DNA from: CALKZN01 sp050633785
GTDB lineage: Bacteria > Pseudomonadota > Gammaproteobacteria > Arenicellales > Arenicellaceae
Direction: 5' to 3'
DNA length: 64,000 nt
Assembly: GCA_050633785.1 (NCBI GenBank)
Contig: JBOEHE010000035.1
Coordinates: 74,468-138,467 of the forward strand
This document shows positions 1 through 8,827 of this stretch, in pieces (the first letter of the stretch is position 1; the number at the start of each line of letters is the position of its first letter). Under the pieces are notes generated by a model. It was not told the DNA's origin. It made no database searches and saw only the letters and a program-made list of their open reading frames with translations. The position numbers and the translations under genes were made by a program.

Positions 1-54
1 CTGAGTTAATTCGGCCAATTCTTCTAACTGCTTTTCATCGGTTCTTTGCTGCAT
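1..54 (-). CDS. 5' end of an unidentified gene, cut by the window edge
   Basis: The reverse strand opens with ATG at 54 and reads 18 codons, MQQRTDEKQLEELAELTQ, to the edge with no stop. The peptide is charged and probably helical. It is divergent from thpR, with about 185 bases between the two starts. Too little is present to identify a family. It is also possible that this is a chance open frame. Confidence 0.4.
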   Translation of the reverse strand, partial: MQQRTDEKQLEELAELTQ

Positions 55-239
55 TGTAAATGGTTTCTACCTTGGGCTGTTTATCATGCTTATCGGTTAA
101 TGCATTTGGTTCATATGATGCATCGACTAACGGCGGCGTAGCTGTAAATTACACAGAAGTTAATCAATCTCGAACACACTTATCTTACGATACTATAGAA
201 TATAAAACCAAGACTAAAAAATCATTCCTTCGAGCAATC

Positions 240-788
240 ATGTCCGTTTCTTCTATTCGTGCCTTTGTTGGCTTGGCAATTCCTCAATCGATGTCATTTC
301 AAATGGCAGAAATTTCTGCACGTATGGCGGCCTTGGATAAAGGTAAGCTTGTCTGGGTGCCTGAAGATAACTATCATTTGACCCTGTTATTTCTAGGACA
401 ACAGGAGGAACAATGGCTGGATGATCTGGCTCATGCAATCAATGAACATGTGGCATTATCGAGTCAATTGCTGGTGACACAGCAAATCATGCCATTTCCG
501 GAATCATCGCCTAAGATTGTTGCTGCTTTAATAGAGCAATCAGAAGCATTGAGCACATTGTATAAGCAAGTCAAAAAGGCCGCTATGATCTGTGGCATGG
601 CAGTCGAAAAAAGACGATTTCGTCCGCATATAACCTTGGCGCGTAAATATCCCCGCCAAGGTCAGCAACTAATGCCTGCAGCTATGGATAAATTAACCGA
701 TGAGGCAACCCGGCTTATTATCTATGAGAGCCATCTATCGCCCAGTGGTGCAGAATATGAGCCGTTGTACGAGTTTGACTTGGTTTAA
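240..788 (+). CDS. thpR: RNA 2',3'-cyclic phosphodiesterase (2'-5' RNA ligase family, ThpR)
   Basis: This is a 182-residue member of the 2H phosphoesterase family, which acts on RNA 2',3'-cyclic phosphates and can reversibly form 2'-5' linkages in vitro. Both catalytic signatures are visible: HLTLLFLG with H46 and T48, and RPHITLAR with H130 and T132. The frame stays open upstream to 60, but that extension is low-complexity and unlike the family. The ATG at 240 gives MSVSSIRAFVGLAIP, the normal family start, and the usual length. The stop codon overlaps the next start by one base (TAATG), so it is probably co-translated with the PHP-domain gene. Confidence 0.9.
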   Translation: MSVSSIRAFVGLAIPQSMSFQMAEISARMAALDKGKLVWVPEDNYHLTLLFLGQQEEQWLDDLAHAINEHVALSSQLLVTQQIMPFPESSPKIVAALIEQSEALSTLYKQVKKAAMICGMAVEKRRFRPHITLARKYPRQGQQLMPAAMDKLTDEATRLIIYESHLSPSGAEYEPLYEFDLV

Positions 789-1636
789 TGATGGATTCTT
801 CGCTCAATATAAAGGCAGATTTACATTGTCACAGTCATTATTCTGATGGCACCTTAGCCCCTGCTGAGGTGGTTGATTTAGCGTACAAGCATGAGGTAAA
901 TCTGTTGTCTTTGACTGACCATGACAGTATTGATGGTCTGGACCAGGCACGGGCACAAGCAGAGCATTATGGTATTCATTTCATTGCCGGAGTGGAAGTG
1001 TCTGCTACCTGGAACCAACAGACCCTGCACATTGTAGGTCTGAATATTGATCCGAATAACGAAGTGTTGCTTCAAGGCTTGGCGAGTAATTGCGCATTAA
1101 GGGCTCAGCGTTCGAATGACATGCTGAATAAACTCGATGCGCATGGTATTGATATTCGCCAAGCCGTGGAAAAACAACTGCCTGATGGTGGCGTCCCTAC
1201 TCGAACACATATTGCTCGAGCCTTGATTGACACTGGAGCTGTGAAAAATATGAATGCTGCATTCAAGCGGTATTTAGGCGCTGGCAAAATAGGCTATGTT
1301 CCCAGTGAATGGGCTGATATGCGAGATGTGGTTGCTTGGATAAGTGCTGCAGGAGGTGTTGCGGTTTTGGCACACCCTATGCGGTATCGTTTGAGTGCTA
1401 CAAAGTTACGTATGGTTGTGAGTGACTTTGTTGAGTCAGGTGGCAAGGCTCTGGAAGTGGTGACAGCCACTCAGGATGCCAAACAAACGCGTGATTGCAT
1501 TACTCTTGTGCAAGATAACCAACTGTTAGCATCAACCGGGTCCGACTTCCATTCCTTGGATCAACCCTGGGCTGTGTTGGGCCGATGCCCTGCTTTGCCG
1601 TCCAGTGTTCAGCCAGTTTGGGAATATTTTTTATAA
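788..1636 (+). CDS. rnm: PHP-domain 5'-nuclease / 3',5'-nucleotide phosphatase (RNase AM type)
   Basis: The 282-residue PHP-domain protein carries the metal-binding motifs of the family: HCHSHYSDG near residue 13, LTDHDSIDG near 43, an internal HPMR near 196 and GSDFH near 251. E. coli RNase AM (YciV) trims RNA 5' ends and dephosphorylates 3',5'-bisphosphonucleotides, and this protein matches that family in length and motif order. Two ATGs sit in tandem at 788 and 791 and no Shine-Dalgarno is visible, so translation probably depends on coupling to the upstream thpR frame. The pairing with thpR suggests a small RNA end-processing operon (inference). Confidence 0.88.
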   Translation: MMDSSLNIKADLHCHSHYSDGTLAPAEVVDLAYKHEVNLLSLTDHDSIDGLDQARAQAEHYGIHFIAGVEVSATWNQQTLHIVGLNIDPNNEVLLQGLASNCALRAQRSNDMLNKLDAHGIDIRQAVEKQLPDGGVPTRTHIARALIDTGAVKNMNAAFKRYLGAGKIGYVPSEWADMRDVVAWISAAGGVAVLAHPMRYRLSATKLRMVVSDFVESGGKALEVVTATQDAKQTRDCITLVQDNQLLASTGSDFHSLDQPWAVLGRCPALPSSVQPVWEYFL

Positions 1637-1706
1637 TGATTATCAATAAAATCAGATTAAGACAGCCCTCTATTAAGAAACTTCTAAAAGAAACGTCGAG
1701 AATATC

Positions 1707-4316
1707 ATGCTAGAAACCAATCAAACTTCCAATCAAGTACCCAAGCAGAATACTACGATTTATCTCAAAGATTATCAGCCGCCAGAGTTTGCAATCGACG
1801 CTGTGGAATTGGATTTCGATTTACGTCAGGGAACCACACGCGTTACCTCACGTCTGCGCTTGAAAAAAATAGCAGATGTGGCTGATCTGGTGCTTGATGG
1901 TGAGGGTTTGGCACTTATTGAGATCAGCTTGGATGGAAAGGCGTTGATTGAACAAGATGACTATGATTATCAAAACAATCAATTGACCGTAAAATCAGTG
2001 CCTCAACAGTTTGAACTGCAAACTATCGTTGACATTGAACCTGAGAAAAACACACAGCTGTCGGGTTTATATCAATCCAGTGGCAATTATTGCACGCAAT
2101 GTGAAGCTGAAGGCTTTCGGCGGATAACCTTTTATTTGGATCGTCCAGATGTACTGTCTGTGTTTACAGTGACAATGTCTGCCGACAAACAGTCGTTCCC
2201 GGTCTTGTTGGCTAATGGTAATTTGCAGAGTTCATCAGATCTGGCTGATGGCAGACATCAGGCTGTTTGGCATGATCCACACCCAAAACCGTCATACCTA
2301 TTTGCATTGGTCGCAGGTAATCTATCAAAGGTAAGCGATAATTTTACAACACAGTCCGGTCAACCTGTCGAGCTGAATGTGTTTGCCGAAGCGCACAATA
2401 TTGATAAATGTGATCATGCCCTGCGTTCACTGGTTAAATCCATGCAATGGGATGAACAGGTGTATGGGCGGGAGTATGACCTCGATGTTTATAATATCGT
2501 AGCCGTTGATGACTTCAATATGGGGGCCATGGAGAATAAAGGGCTTAATGTGTTTAATTCAAAATATGTGCTGGCATTGCCTGACACGGCTACTGACACA
2601 GATTTTGATGGCATTGAGAGTGTTATTGGTCATGAGTATTTTCATAACTGGTCTGGCAATCGCGTCACCTGCCGTGACTGGTTTCAATTGAGTTTGAAAG
2701 AGGGTTTTACGGTATTTCGTGACCAGGAATTCAGTGCAGATATGGGCTCTCGAGGCGTAAAACGCATTCAAGATGTTGATGTGCTGCGTACTTACCAGTT
2801 CAAAGAAGATGCAGGCCCTATGGCGCATCCTGTCCGGCCCGATTCCTATCAGGAGATTAATAACTTCTACACAGTGACCGTTTATAATAAAGGCGCTGAA
2901 GTGGTGCGTATGTTGCATAACTTGCTGGGCGCTGAAACATTTCGTGCTGGAACGGATTTGTATTTCTCACGCCATGACGGTCAGGCTGTCACGACTGATG
3001 ATTTTGCGCAGGCAATGCAGGAGGTCAGTGGTCGGGATTTAAGTCAATTTAAGCTTTGGTACAGTCAGGCAGGAACGCCTGAACTGACACTGAGTGAACA
3101 TTACGCCAATGAGATCTATACCTTGACTGTCCGGCAATCCTGTCCTGACACTCCTAATCAGACGGATAAGCAGGCATTTCATTTGCCATTGAAGATTGCC
3201 TTACTTGATTATGAAGGGGTAATTCTATTGCCTGAAACCGTGATAGAGCTGACCCAATCTGAACAGAAGTATACGTTTAATGGAATTAAACAAAAGCCTG
3301 TGTTGTCCTTTCTACGAGGTTTTTCTGCGCCTGTTAAGGTTGAGTTTGCTCAAGCGGACAGGGATATGGACAGTCTGATCAAGTTTGATGATGATCCCTT
3401 TGTGCGCTGGGAGGCCATGCAAAAACGTTTGTTGGCAGTGCTGCTGGAACACTATCAAGCGGATAGTGATATTACCCAGTTGCCGGAATCGATGAGCGCT
3501 ATTTTCCAAGCTATTCTGACTCAACCTGCGGCGGACAAAGCGATGGTGGCTGAGCTGTTAGCATTGCCATCCGAGAGCTATTTGGCGGATTTTTGTCAAC
3601 CGATTAATCCGCAGAAATTGCGTCGTGTGCGTGAGCAGTTTGGTGATTGTCTGGCGCAGGAGTTTGAATCGCACTGGCTGGCGTTGTATGAACAAAACCA
3701 GGGTGAAGAATATGTTTTGTCTGGTGTTGCCGCTGCCCAGCGGCAGTTGAAAAATCTGAGTTTGCATTATTTGCTGCGATTGGGGAAAGAGTCGTACTAT
3801 GAGTTGGCCGTACAGCAATTTCGTCAGGCAGATAATATGACAGACTCGATTGCGGCAATGACCGCTTTGGTGAATTCATCATACGCTGAGAAAGCGAATT
3901 TGTTAGACGAGTTTTACCAACAATGGAGCGACAATGCCTTGGTGTTGGATAAATGGTTTATCCTGCAATCAACGGCCAAGGTGGGCGATGTTTTTGCCGA
4001 GGTGAAAGACTTATGTGGGCATCCGGCTTTTTCCATGAACAACCCAAATAAAGTGCGTTCACTGCTTAGCGCCTTTGCACAGAATCTTGGGGCATTTCAT
4101 CGACAAGATGGTTTGGCATATGCTTTTTTTGTGGACAAGATTATAGAGTTGGATGCAAAGAACCCACAGATTGCTGCGCGTATGGTTGGTGTTTTTAACC
4201 AATGGAAAACCTTTGAATCGACTTATGCAGGGCAAATGCAAAAACAGTTGCAGCGTTTGAATGATTTGCCAGATTTGTCCCGAGATGTCAGAGAGATTGT
4301 GTCAAAAGCGCTATAA
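1707..4316 (+). CDS. pepN: Aminopeptidase N, M1 family zinc metallopeptidase
   Basis: This cytosolic enzyme of 869 residues, close to E. coli PepN (870), releases N-terminal amino acids from peptides. The substrate-binding GAMEN motif is followed by KGLN near residue 272. The zinc site HEYFHNW lies near 309-315, with the downstream glutamate in SLKEGFTVF near 331. The long alpha-helical C-terminal domain is complete. The start at 1707 has only a weak GAG upstream. The gene stands alone: 70 bases separate it from rnm, and a long gene-free stretch follows. A hairpin at 4341-4360 may terminate it. Confidence 0.96.
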   Translation: MLETNQTSNQVPKQNTTIYLKDYQPPEFAIDAVELDFDLRQGTTRVTSRLRLKKIADVADLVLDGEGLALIEISLDGKALIEQDDYDYQNNQLTVKSVPQQFELQTIVDIEPEKNTQLSGLYQSSGNYCTQCEAEGFRRITFYLDRPDVLSVFTVTMSADKQSFPVLLANGNLQSSSDLADGRHQAVWHDPHPKPSYLFALVAGNLSKVSDNFTTQSGQPVELNVFAEAHNIDKCDHALRSLVKSMQWDEQVYGREYDLDVYNIVAVDDFNMGAMENKGLNVFNSKYVLALPDTATDTDFDGIESVIGHEYFHNWSGNRVTCRDWFQLSLKEGFTVFRDQEFSADMGSRGVKRIQDVDVLRTYQFKEDAGPMAHPVRPDSYQEINNFYTVTVYNKGAEVVRMLHNLLGAETFRAGTDLYFSRHDGQAVTTDDFAQAMQEVSGRDLSQFKLWYSQAGTPELTLSEHYANEIYTLTVRQSCPDTPNQTDKQAFHLPLKIALLDYEGVILLPETVIELTQSEQKYTFNGIKQKPVLSFLRGFSAPVKVEFAQADRDMDSLIKFDDDPFVRWEAMQKRLLAVLLEHYQADSDITQLPESMSAIFQAILTQPAADKAMVAELLALPSESYLADFCQPINPQKLRRVREQFGDCLAQEFESHWLALYEQNQGEEYVLSGVAAAQRQLKNLSLHYLLRLGKESYYELAVQQFRQADNMTDSIAAMTALVNSSYAEKANLLDEFYQQWSDNALVLDKWFILQSTAKVGDVFAEVKDLCGHPAFSMNNPNKVRSLLSAFAQNLGAFHRQDGLAYAFFVDKIIELDAKNPQIAARMVGVFNQWKTFESTYAGQMQKQLQRLNDLPDLSRDVREIVSKAL

Positions 4317-4340
4317 ATCTGCTTTTGTATGATCAGATGT

Positions 4341-4376
4341 GGAGAGAGTGGCTGCTCTCCATGCTCTGTTTTTATC
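4341..4376 (+). terminator. Possible terminator of pepN
   Basis: An inverted repeat GGAGAG (4341-4346) / CTCTCC (4355-4360) with an 8-base loop is followed within ten bases by a T-rich run. The stem is short, so this is a modest call. Confidence 0.4.
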
Positions 4377-4809
4377 CATCGATAATTATTGTCAGTAAGG
4401 TGATAGAATTCAACTTCTGTTTCAGTTGGACAGTGTTTTCACAAGGAATGGCTGGCATGTCTCATCTGTGAAATTGGATATGTTGGTGTGATGCTATTGC
4501 GCAGTGATATGTTATTGATCGAACTCTATACTTTCTTGAAAAGCTATTGTTTTTAAACGTTATTTTCACAAAGAAATGCAGTTTAGTATAGGTTTTATGA
4601 GTTCTGGCAAGGTAAGCTTATGGCAATTAAAGTGGTGTGACAACGTTAGTTGTTAGCCAGATATCTCTTCCTAAAAGTTGGATATGGGTATTGCATTAGG
4701 GCTAGTGACTAGTTTCTGGTGATTTTCACATTCAAGCCCCTACTCTCGGAGCCACACTCCAGCCCCAGGAAGCGGATAATAGCAGTTATATGGTATGTAT
4801 TAGTTTGTC
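4377..4809. other. Gene-free stretch upstream of the AraC-type regulator
   Basis: About 430 bases with no credible reading frame. TTTTCAC-type words recur near 4436, 4562 and 4723, and TGTGAAA occurs near 4467, so operator sites are possible. I could not resolve a clear promoter or RNA gene. Confidence 0.4.
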
Positions 4810-5799
4810 ATGACTTATATTATTAAACATGGTCGTCATATTGACTTGGGTGAATATAAGGGATTTGAACGCTTTGACTATTGGCGTGAAATAGTCAGCA
4901 GTGAATTTGTCAACTCATTATGTGACCCTCATGAGGATCAAAATGTTGATGACTTTTCTGCAGATTTGCGTGCAGGTATAAACTTGGGTGAAGTGAAAAT
5001 TTCAGAAATCATTTCAAATCCACAAATTGTTCGCAGAACCCCGACCCAGATCTCCAAGTTGAACGAGGATGATTTTTTGATCAACGTTCAAATAAAAAAC
5101 AATTCGCTTATTACTCAGGCAGATAAAACCCATGTGCTCAAACAGGGAGATTTTGTTCTCTATGACAGCTCTGAGCCCTATGCACTGACCTTTTCTCATG
5201 ACTTTCATCAGTTGGTTATTCAAGTTCCAAGAAAGATGTTGAATCGATACATAGCTAGCCCTGAAAAATATTTGGCGCAGCCTGTTGATGCATCAGGAGG
5301 ATTGGGGCGTATTTTCAGAGAATATGCAATTTCCCTCACTAAAGAATTGAGCCGAAATAAGGTTTTAGCATCGGAGCACTTAGCAGAAAACTTTGTTGCT
5401 ATGATGGCGCTATCTCTTGGGTCGAACTTTCTTAATGCCGGGCCTTGTGAAAAGGCAGTTGTTAAATACAAGTTGATACAGCGAATCAAGCATTATATTG
5501 ACAATAACGCATTAGACCCGACATTGGATAATAAAAAAATTGCTCAGTCCCAAGGTATTTCGGTTCGATATTTATACAAACTGTTTCAAAATGAAACAGA
5601 AACACCTCGAGAGATTATTATTAATAAGCGTTTGTCGATAGCTCATGGTTTATTGTCTTCAGCTCAATACAAAAAGCTGAGTATCGAGAGCATTGCAGAT
5701 ACCACTGGGTTTTCAAGTGCTTCACACTTTTCTACGGCATTTATGAAGAAATACGGTTATCGCCCGAGCAGTGTTGCTGGCTTAAAAGACGAATCCTAA
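4810..5799 (+). CDS. AraC-family transcriptional regulator
   Basis: This is a 329-residue protein with two parts. The N-terminal 200 residues look like the AraC_binding_2 effector domain (FeaR/XylS-like), including the motif DSSEPYALTF near residue 117. The C-terminal 100 residues carry the two helix-turn-helix units of the AraC family, ending in IADTTGFSSASHFSTAFMKKYGYRPSS. The start has no obvious Shine-Dalgarno. It lies just upstream of, and on the same strand as, the PKD, DUF1800, DUF1501 and sugar-dehydrogenase-like genes, so it is the natural candidate to control them, although the sequence shows no direct proof of that. Confidence 0.88.
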   Translation: MTYIIKHGRHIDLGEYKGFERFDYWREIVSSEFVNSLCDPHEDQNVDDFSADLRAGINLGEVKISEIISNPQIVRRTPTQISKLNEDDFLINVQIKNNSLITQADKTHVLKQGDFVLYDSSEPYALTFSHDFHQLVIQVPRKMLNRYIASPEKYLAQPVDASGGLGRIFREYAISLTKELSRNKVLASEHLAENFVAMMALSLGSNFLNAGPCEKAVVKYKLIQRIKHYIDNNALDPTLDNKKIAQSQGISVRYLYKLFQNETETPREIIINKRLSIAHGLLSSAQYKKLSIESIADTTGFSSASHFSTAFMKKYGYRPSSVAGLKDES

Positions 5800-6135
5800 T
5801 CTGAAAATCGCTGCTCTGGTTCGCTATGCGAGATGCACGGGAAGTGTGGCGTAAAAAAATAGAATATGAGAGCTCAGAGTGTGCGTATAAAGACAAATTA
5901 ATGTGCACGTTTACGCATGGAGTGCTTGCTGGGTTCTTACTATGATTAACAAGGATAGTATGCATTGATTTCAACCTCAACACAGGGAGGGTGACAGATA
6001 TCTGCTCTGCACAATAAGTCCGTTGTTGGAAGGCGGAGTCAATATGGGGAGATAGTATCTTGCAGACTGTGGTTGCAATGGTGTCAGAATAATCGCTCAG
6101 GGGTCTTAATGAATTTTCAATCAGGAAGTGTGTTT
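5800..6135. other. Gene-free stretch before the PKD/beta-helix gene
   Basis: About 335 bases without a credible gene; it presumably holds the promoter of the downstream export cluster. AT-rich hexamers near 5850 and 5960 could be promoter boxes, but none is convincing. No terminator is seen after the regulator. Confidence 0.35.
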
Positions 6136-8421
6136 ATGTGTATGAAGAAGTTGGATGTAGTATGGGGTGCTATTGAGCAAATCAAGCGTTTTTTCTGCCG
6201 GATTAATTTTAGTTCTAATGAGGGTAATGCTGTCCATAGGAGGTCTCAATTACTGTCACTGTTACTGCTGTTTTATATTGGTGGTGCTGTGGCTCAATCA
6301 CTTGACGGCAGCACTGCAGATGACCCAACGAAGTTGGGACGTTTGATACCTGGTATAGTGTTTACCCTTCTGGATGATAGGCCTGAAAGCACGACTAATT
6401 GCCCCGAAAACTGTTCTGAAGGTTGTATCCAGTATTCTGTGAATGGTTTGCAATGCGCTGCTGATGTTGCCAACACAGCGTATTTAGCGAATGCCATCAG
6501 CATTAACGAAAGCCAGAATGATTGTTTTGCTCCTTGTGGTGTTCATTTTCAGGCTGAGGTTACTGGCAATTTTCAGGTGGAGTCTAATTTTCATCATCTT
6601 GCTTATCACTGGCAATTTGGTGATGACGGTTCTTCTTTTCGCTCTCTTGGGAGTGACTTTCCTTTTTCTAACAATGCTAATCGTGCTCAAGGTTCGAAAG
6701 CGGGGCATGTATTTGAGAGGCCAGGTGAATATCAGGTAGTATTGCGAGTCGCTGCCAGGAATGGACGTTTCGCAGAGGCTACTAAAACTATTCGTGTACT
6801 AGACCCTCTAGAGTACTTTACAGCAAGCCAAACGGTTTGTGTGTCCAGTTCTTTCAGGTTTGATGGCTGCCCTAGTGGTGCTATACAACTCTCAGATTGG
6901 GACAGTGTGGTTCAACGGGTAAAAGTAAGCCAGTTAGCTCGCAATGGAAGTTATATTTTGCTACGTGCTGGTGATGAGTTTGTCAGCAAAGAGCGTTTAT
7001 TGCTCAGAGATGGTAAGCATGTTATCACACGATATGGCAATGGTAATGACCCTGTTATATCTGTTTATGACAATGTGAGTGTATTTCACGCTTTGGATAC
7101 TGACGAATTTAGCGTTAGCTATCTTCAAATCCGAGGTGATTATAATTCACAAACCGGGTTGGGAGACGCTTACCGTTCGCGCGGTTTTTTTCTTGGTTTG
7201 CAAGGTATGAACATTAGTTCCAATGCTACTGTTTATCGAATGGTGATGTCTGGTCTTGGTATTTGCATTGCTCCCAGTGGCGGGGAAGGTCATGTTTTCG
7301 CGGACAATAAGTGCACCAACTGGCAGGACTATGCATCCCTGCAAGGCTCTGTGAACCGTGTTGCTTATATTGGTAACTCTTTTAAACAGGACATTAATGC
7401 TCGAAGTGGGCCTGATTCAAAGTTATTTTCGATAACCTCACATGCAGGTGATGGTAGTTCAGTAAATTTTAGCTATGACTTTGCACTTGCTGGCGATCAT
7501 GATTTGGGTATTCGTATAGTGAATGCTAATGATACTAAAATACATATGAATGATGAAAATGGTTACGCCCTTAATTTAGCAAACACAACGGTGACATTTG
7601 ATACGCCGCCTGCTGATGGTTCTGTTGTTGAAATTTTTCACCGTCGTTGGGCTGATCATGGTTCGCTGCGATCAGCACACAGTTTTTCTTTAGTTGTTGC
7701 TCAAAATGACTTTTTTAACAATGTCGGTTGGTTCGGTGGTGGTGTACATCATAACCCATCGTTTCGTTACAATACTTATGGTGATGCAGGACATAGTGGC
7801 GTAATAGTTGAAAATAGGATGGAAGGTGGCACTATGGCCGCTGTTTTTGAAACAGCAAATGGGGACTTGCTTAAGGGAGCTGGAAAAATTATAGCTGAAA
7901 GAAATATTTTTATTGGTACGGAGCCTACTTATGTAGGTGTCCGCTCAGTCTATGGCAACATGACTATGCGTAACAATGTTATTGTGCAGCCTAATGTTCT
8001 GTCTACAACAAACACGTACAGCCCAGCTATTTATTTTTGGGAGGACTATGTGGCTACCACGCCAAAAGATATCGATAATTTTTCAGGTCCAGTGGAGATT
8101 TATAACAACACCATCATAAACCTGGCAAAAGAAGATGAGGTGTCAGGAGGGCCTGTCATCAGCTTTTTTGATTTTGAAGGCATCGCTGTACAAGACCATC
8201 ATTCTGGTACTGGCAAAGTATTTACTGATTTTATGGAAGTTAATAACCTTGTGTATGCTCCTCAAGTGGGCAATGTGAACTACCATATAAACCCAGGTTT
8301 TAATGCTGTTTATGTACCTTCGAATGTAACAGCTGCTGAGAATAATGACTTGCCTGGCCTTTTTGATACGTTATGGGGGAATACGCGTTCCAGTACAACA
8401 ATAATGGGAGCCGTTGAATGA
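6136..8421 (+). CDS. Exported PKD-domain / right-handed beta-helix protein
   Basis: From the ATG at 6136 the product has 761 residues; AGGAAG at 6124-6129 supports this start. An earlier ATG at 6109 with AGGGG is also possible. A hydrophobic segment ending in GGAVAQS near residues 38-54 looks like an export signal behind a long n-region. A PKD domain follows, with YHWQFGDDG near 157 and HVFERPGEYQVVLRV near 196. The remaining 500 residues show the short repetitive strands typical of pectate-lyase-like parallel beta-helices, with many Asn and Gly turns. Such proteins often bind or cleave polysaccharide, but I see no catalytic motif I can name. The neighbours are exported DUF1800 and DUF1501 proteins. 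Confidence 0.75.
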   Translation: MCMKKLDVVWGAIEQIKRFFCRINFSSNEGNAVHRRSQLLSLLLLFYIGGAVAQSLDGSTADDPTKLGRLIPGIVFTLLDDRPESTTNCPENCSEGCIQYSVNGLQCAADVANTAYLANAISINESQNDCFAPCGVHFQAEVTGNFQVESNFHHLAYHWQFGDDGSSFRSLGSDFPFSNNANRAQGSKAGHVFERPGEYQVVLRVAARNGRFAEATKTIRVLDPLEYFTASQTVCVSSSFRFDGCPSGAIQLSDWDSVVQRVKVSQLARNGSYILLRAGDEFVSKERLLLRDGKHVITRYGNGNDPVISVYDNVSVFHALDTDEFSVSYLQIRGDYNSQTGLGDAYRSRGFFLGLQGMNISSNATVYRMVMSGLGICIAPSGGEGHVFADNKCTNWQDYASLQGSVNRVAYIGNSFKQDINARSGPDSKLFSITSHAGDGSSVNFSYDFALAGDHDLGIRIVNANDTKIHMNDENGYALNLANTTVTFDTPPADGSVVEIFHRRWADHGSLRSAHSFSLVVAQNDFFNNVGWFGGGVHHNPSFRYNTYGDAGHSGVIVENRMEGGTMAAVFETANGDLLKGAGKIIAERNIFIGTEPTYVGVRSVYGNMTMRNNVIVQPNVLSTTNTYSPAIYFWEDYVATTPKDIDNFSGPVEIYNNTIINLAKEDEVSGGPVISFFDFEGIAVQDHHSGTGKVFTDFMEVNNLVYAPQVGNVNYHINPGFNAVYVPSNVTAAENNDLPGLFDTLWGNTRSSTTIMGAVE

Positions 8422-8827
8422 TGTTCTGCTTGAAGAGTCGTTGCAACATACTCTGGACATGATGATGTTGTATTTATTCTTTGAGAGTAGTCATTGCACC
8501 ATAGTGAAATATAAGTATGCCACTTTAAGTGTAGTGCGTTTAGTATTTTTTGTTCTGATTTTTAGCGTTGAGAATTTTGATATTTTCATGAAAATAATGT
8601 TTTAAAGTAACTTTTTTAACCTTAAGTGGTCAATAAAAGCTTCTTTGTGAATAAAACTATTTGAGATCATTTTATAAGTAAAAAAGTGTATCCAATAAAT
8701 TTTCAAAAAATATTTTACATTTCTTTACAAATGGTTTTTATGTACTAGAATAGATCGAACTATTGGGGTCAATGATAGTAAGAAAAAAAGAGTGTAATTA
8801 GTTATTAATAATACATTTGGTTGATCT
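8422..8827. other. AT-rich intergenic region with promoter
   Basis: About 400 bases, strongly AT-rich from 8600 on. A 63-codon open frame at 8414-8605 begins inside the previous gene and has no family character, so I do not call it. A promoter candidate lies at 8724-8751. Confidence 0.5.
8724..8751 (+). promoter_or_regulatory. Predicted sigma-70 promoter for the DUF1800-DUF1501 genes
   Basis: TTTACA (8724-8729), a 16-base spacer and TAGAAT (8746-8751) resemble -35 and -10 boxes. They lie about 75 bases upstream of the DUF1800 start. Confidence 0.45.

Noticed and set aside
60..239. N-terminal extension of the 2'-5' RNA ligase frame
   Set aside because: The 60 extra residues have no family similarity, and the ATG at 240 gives the normal length and start.
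8414..8605. 63-codon open frame after the beta-helix gene
   Set aside because: It overlaps the previous gene's end, has no ribosome site and shows no coding character.
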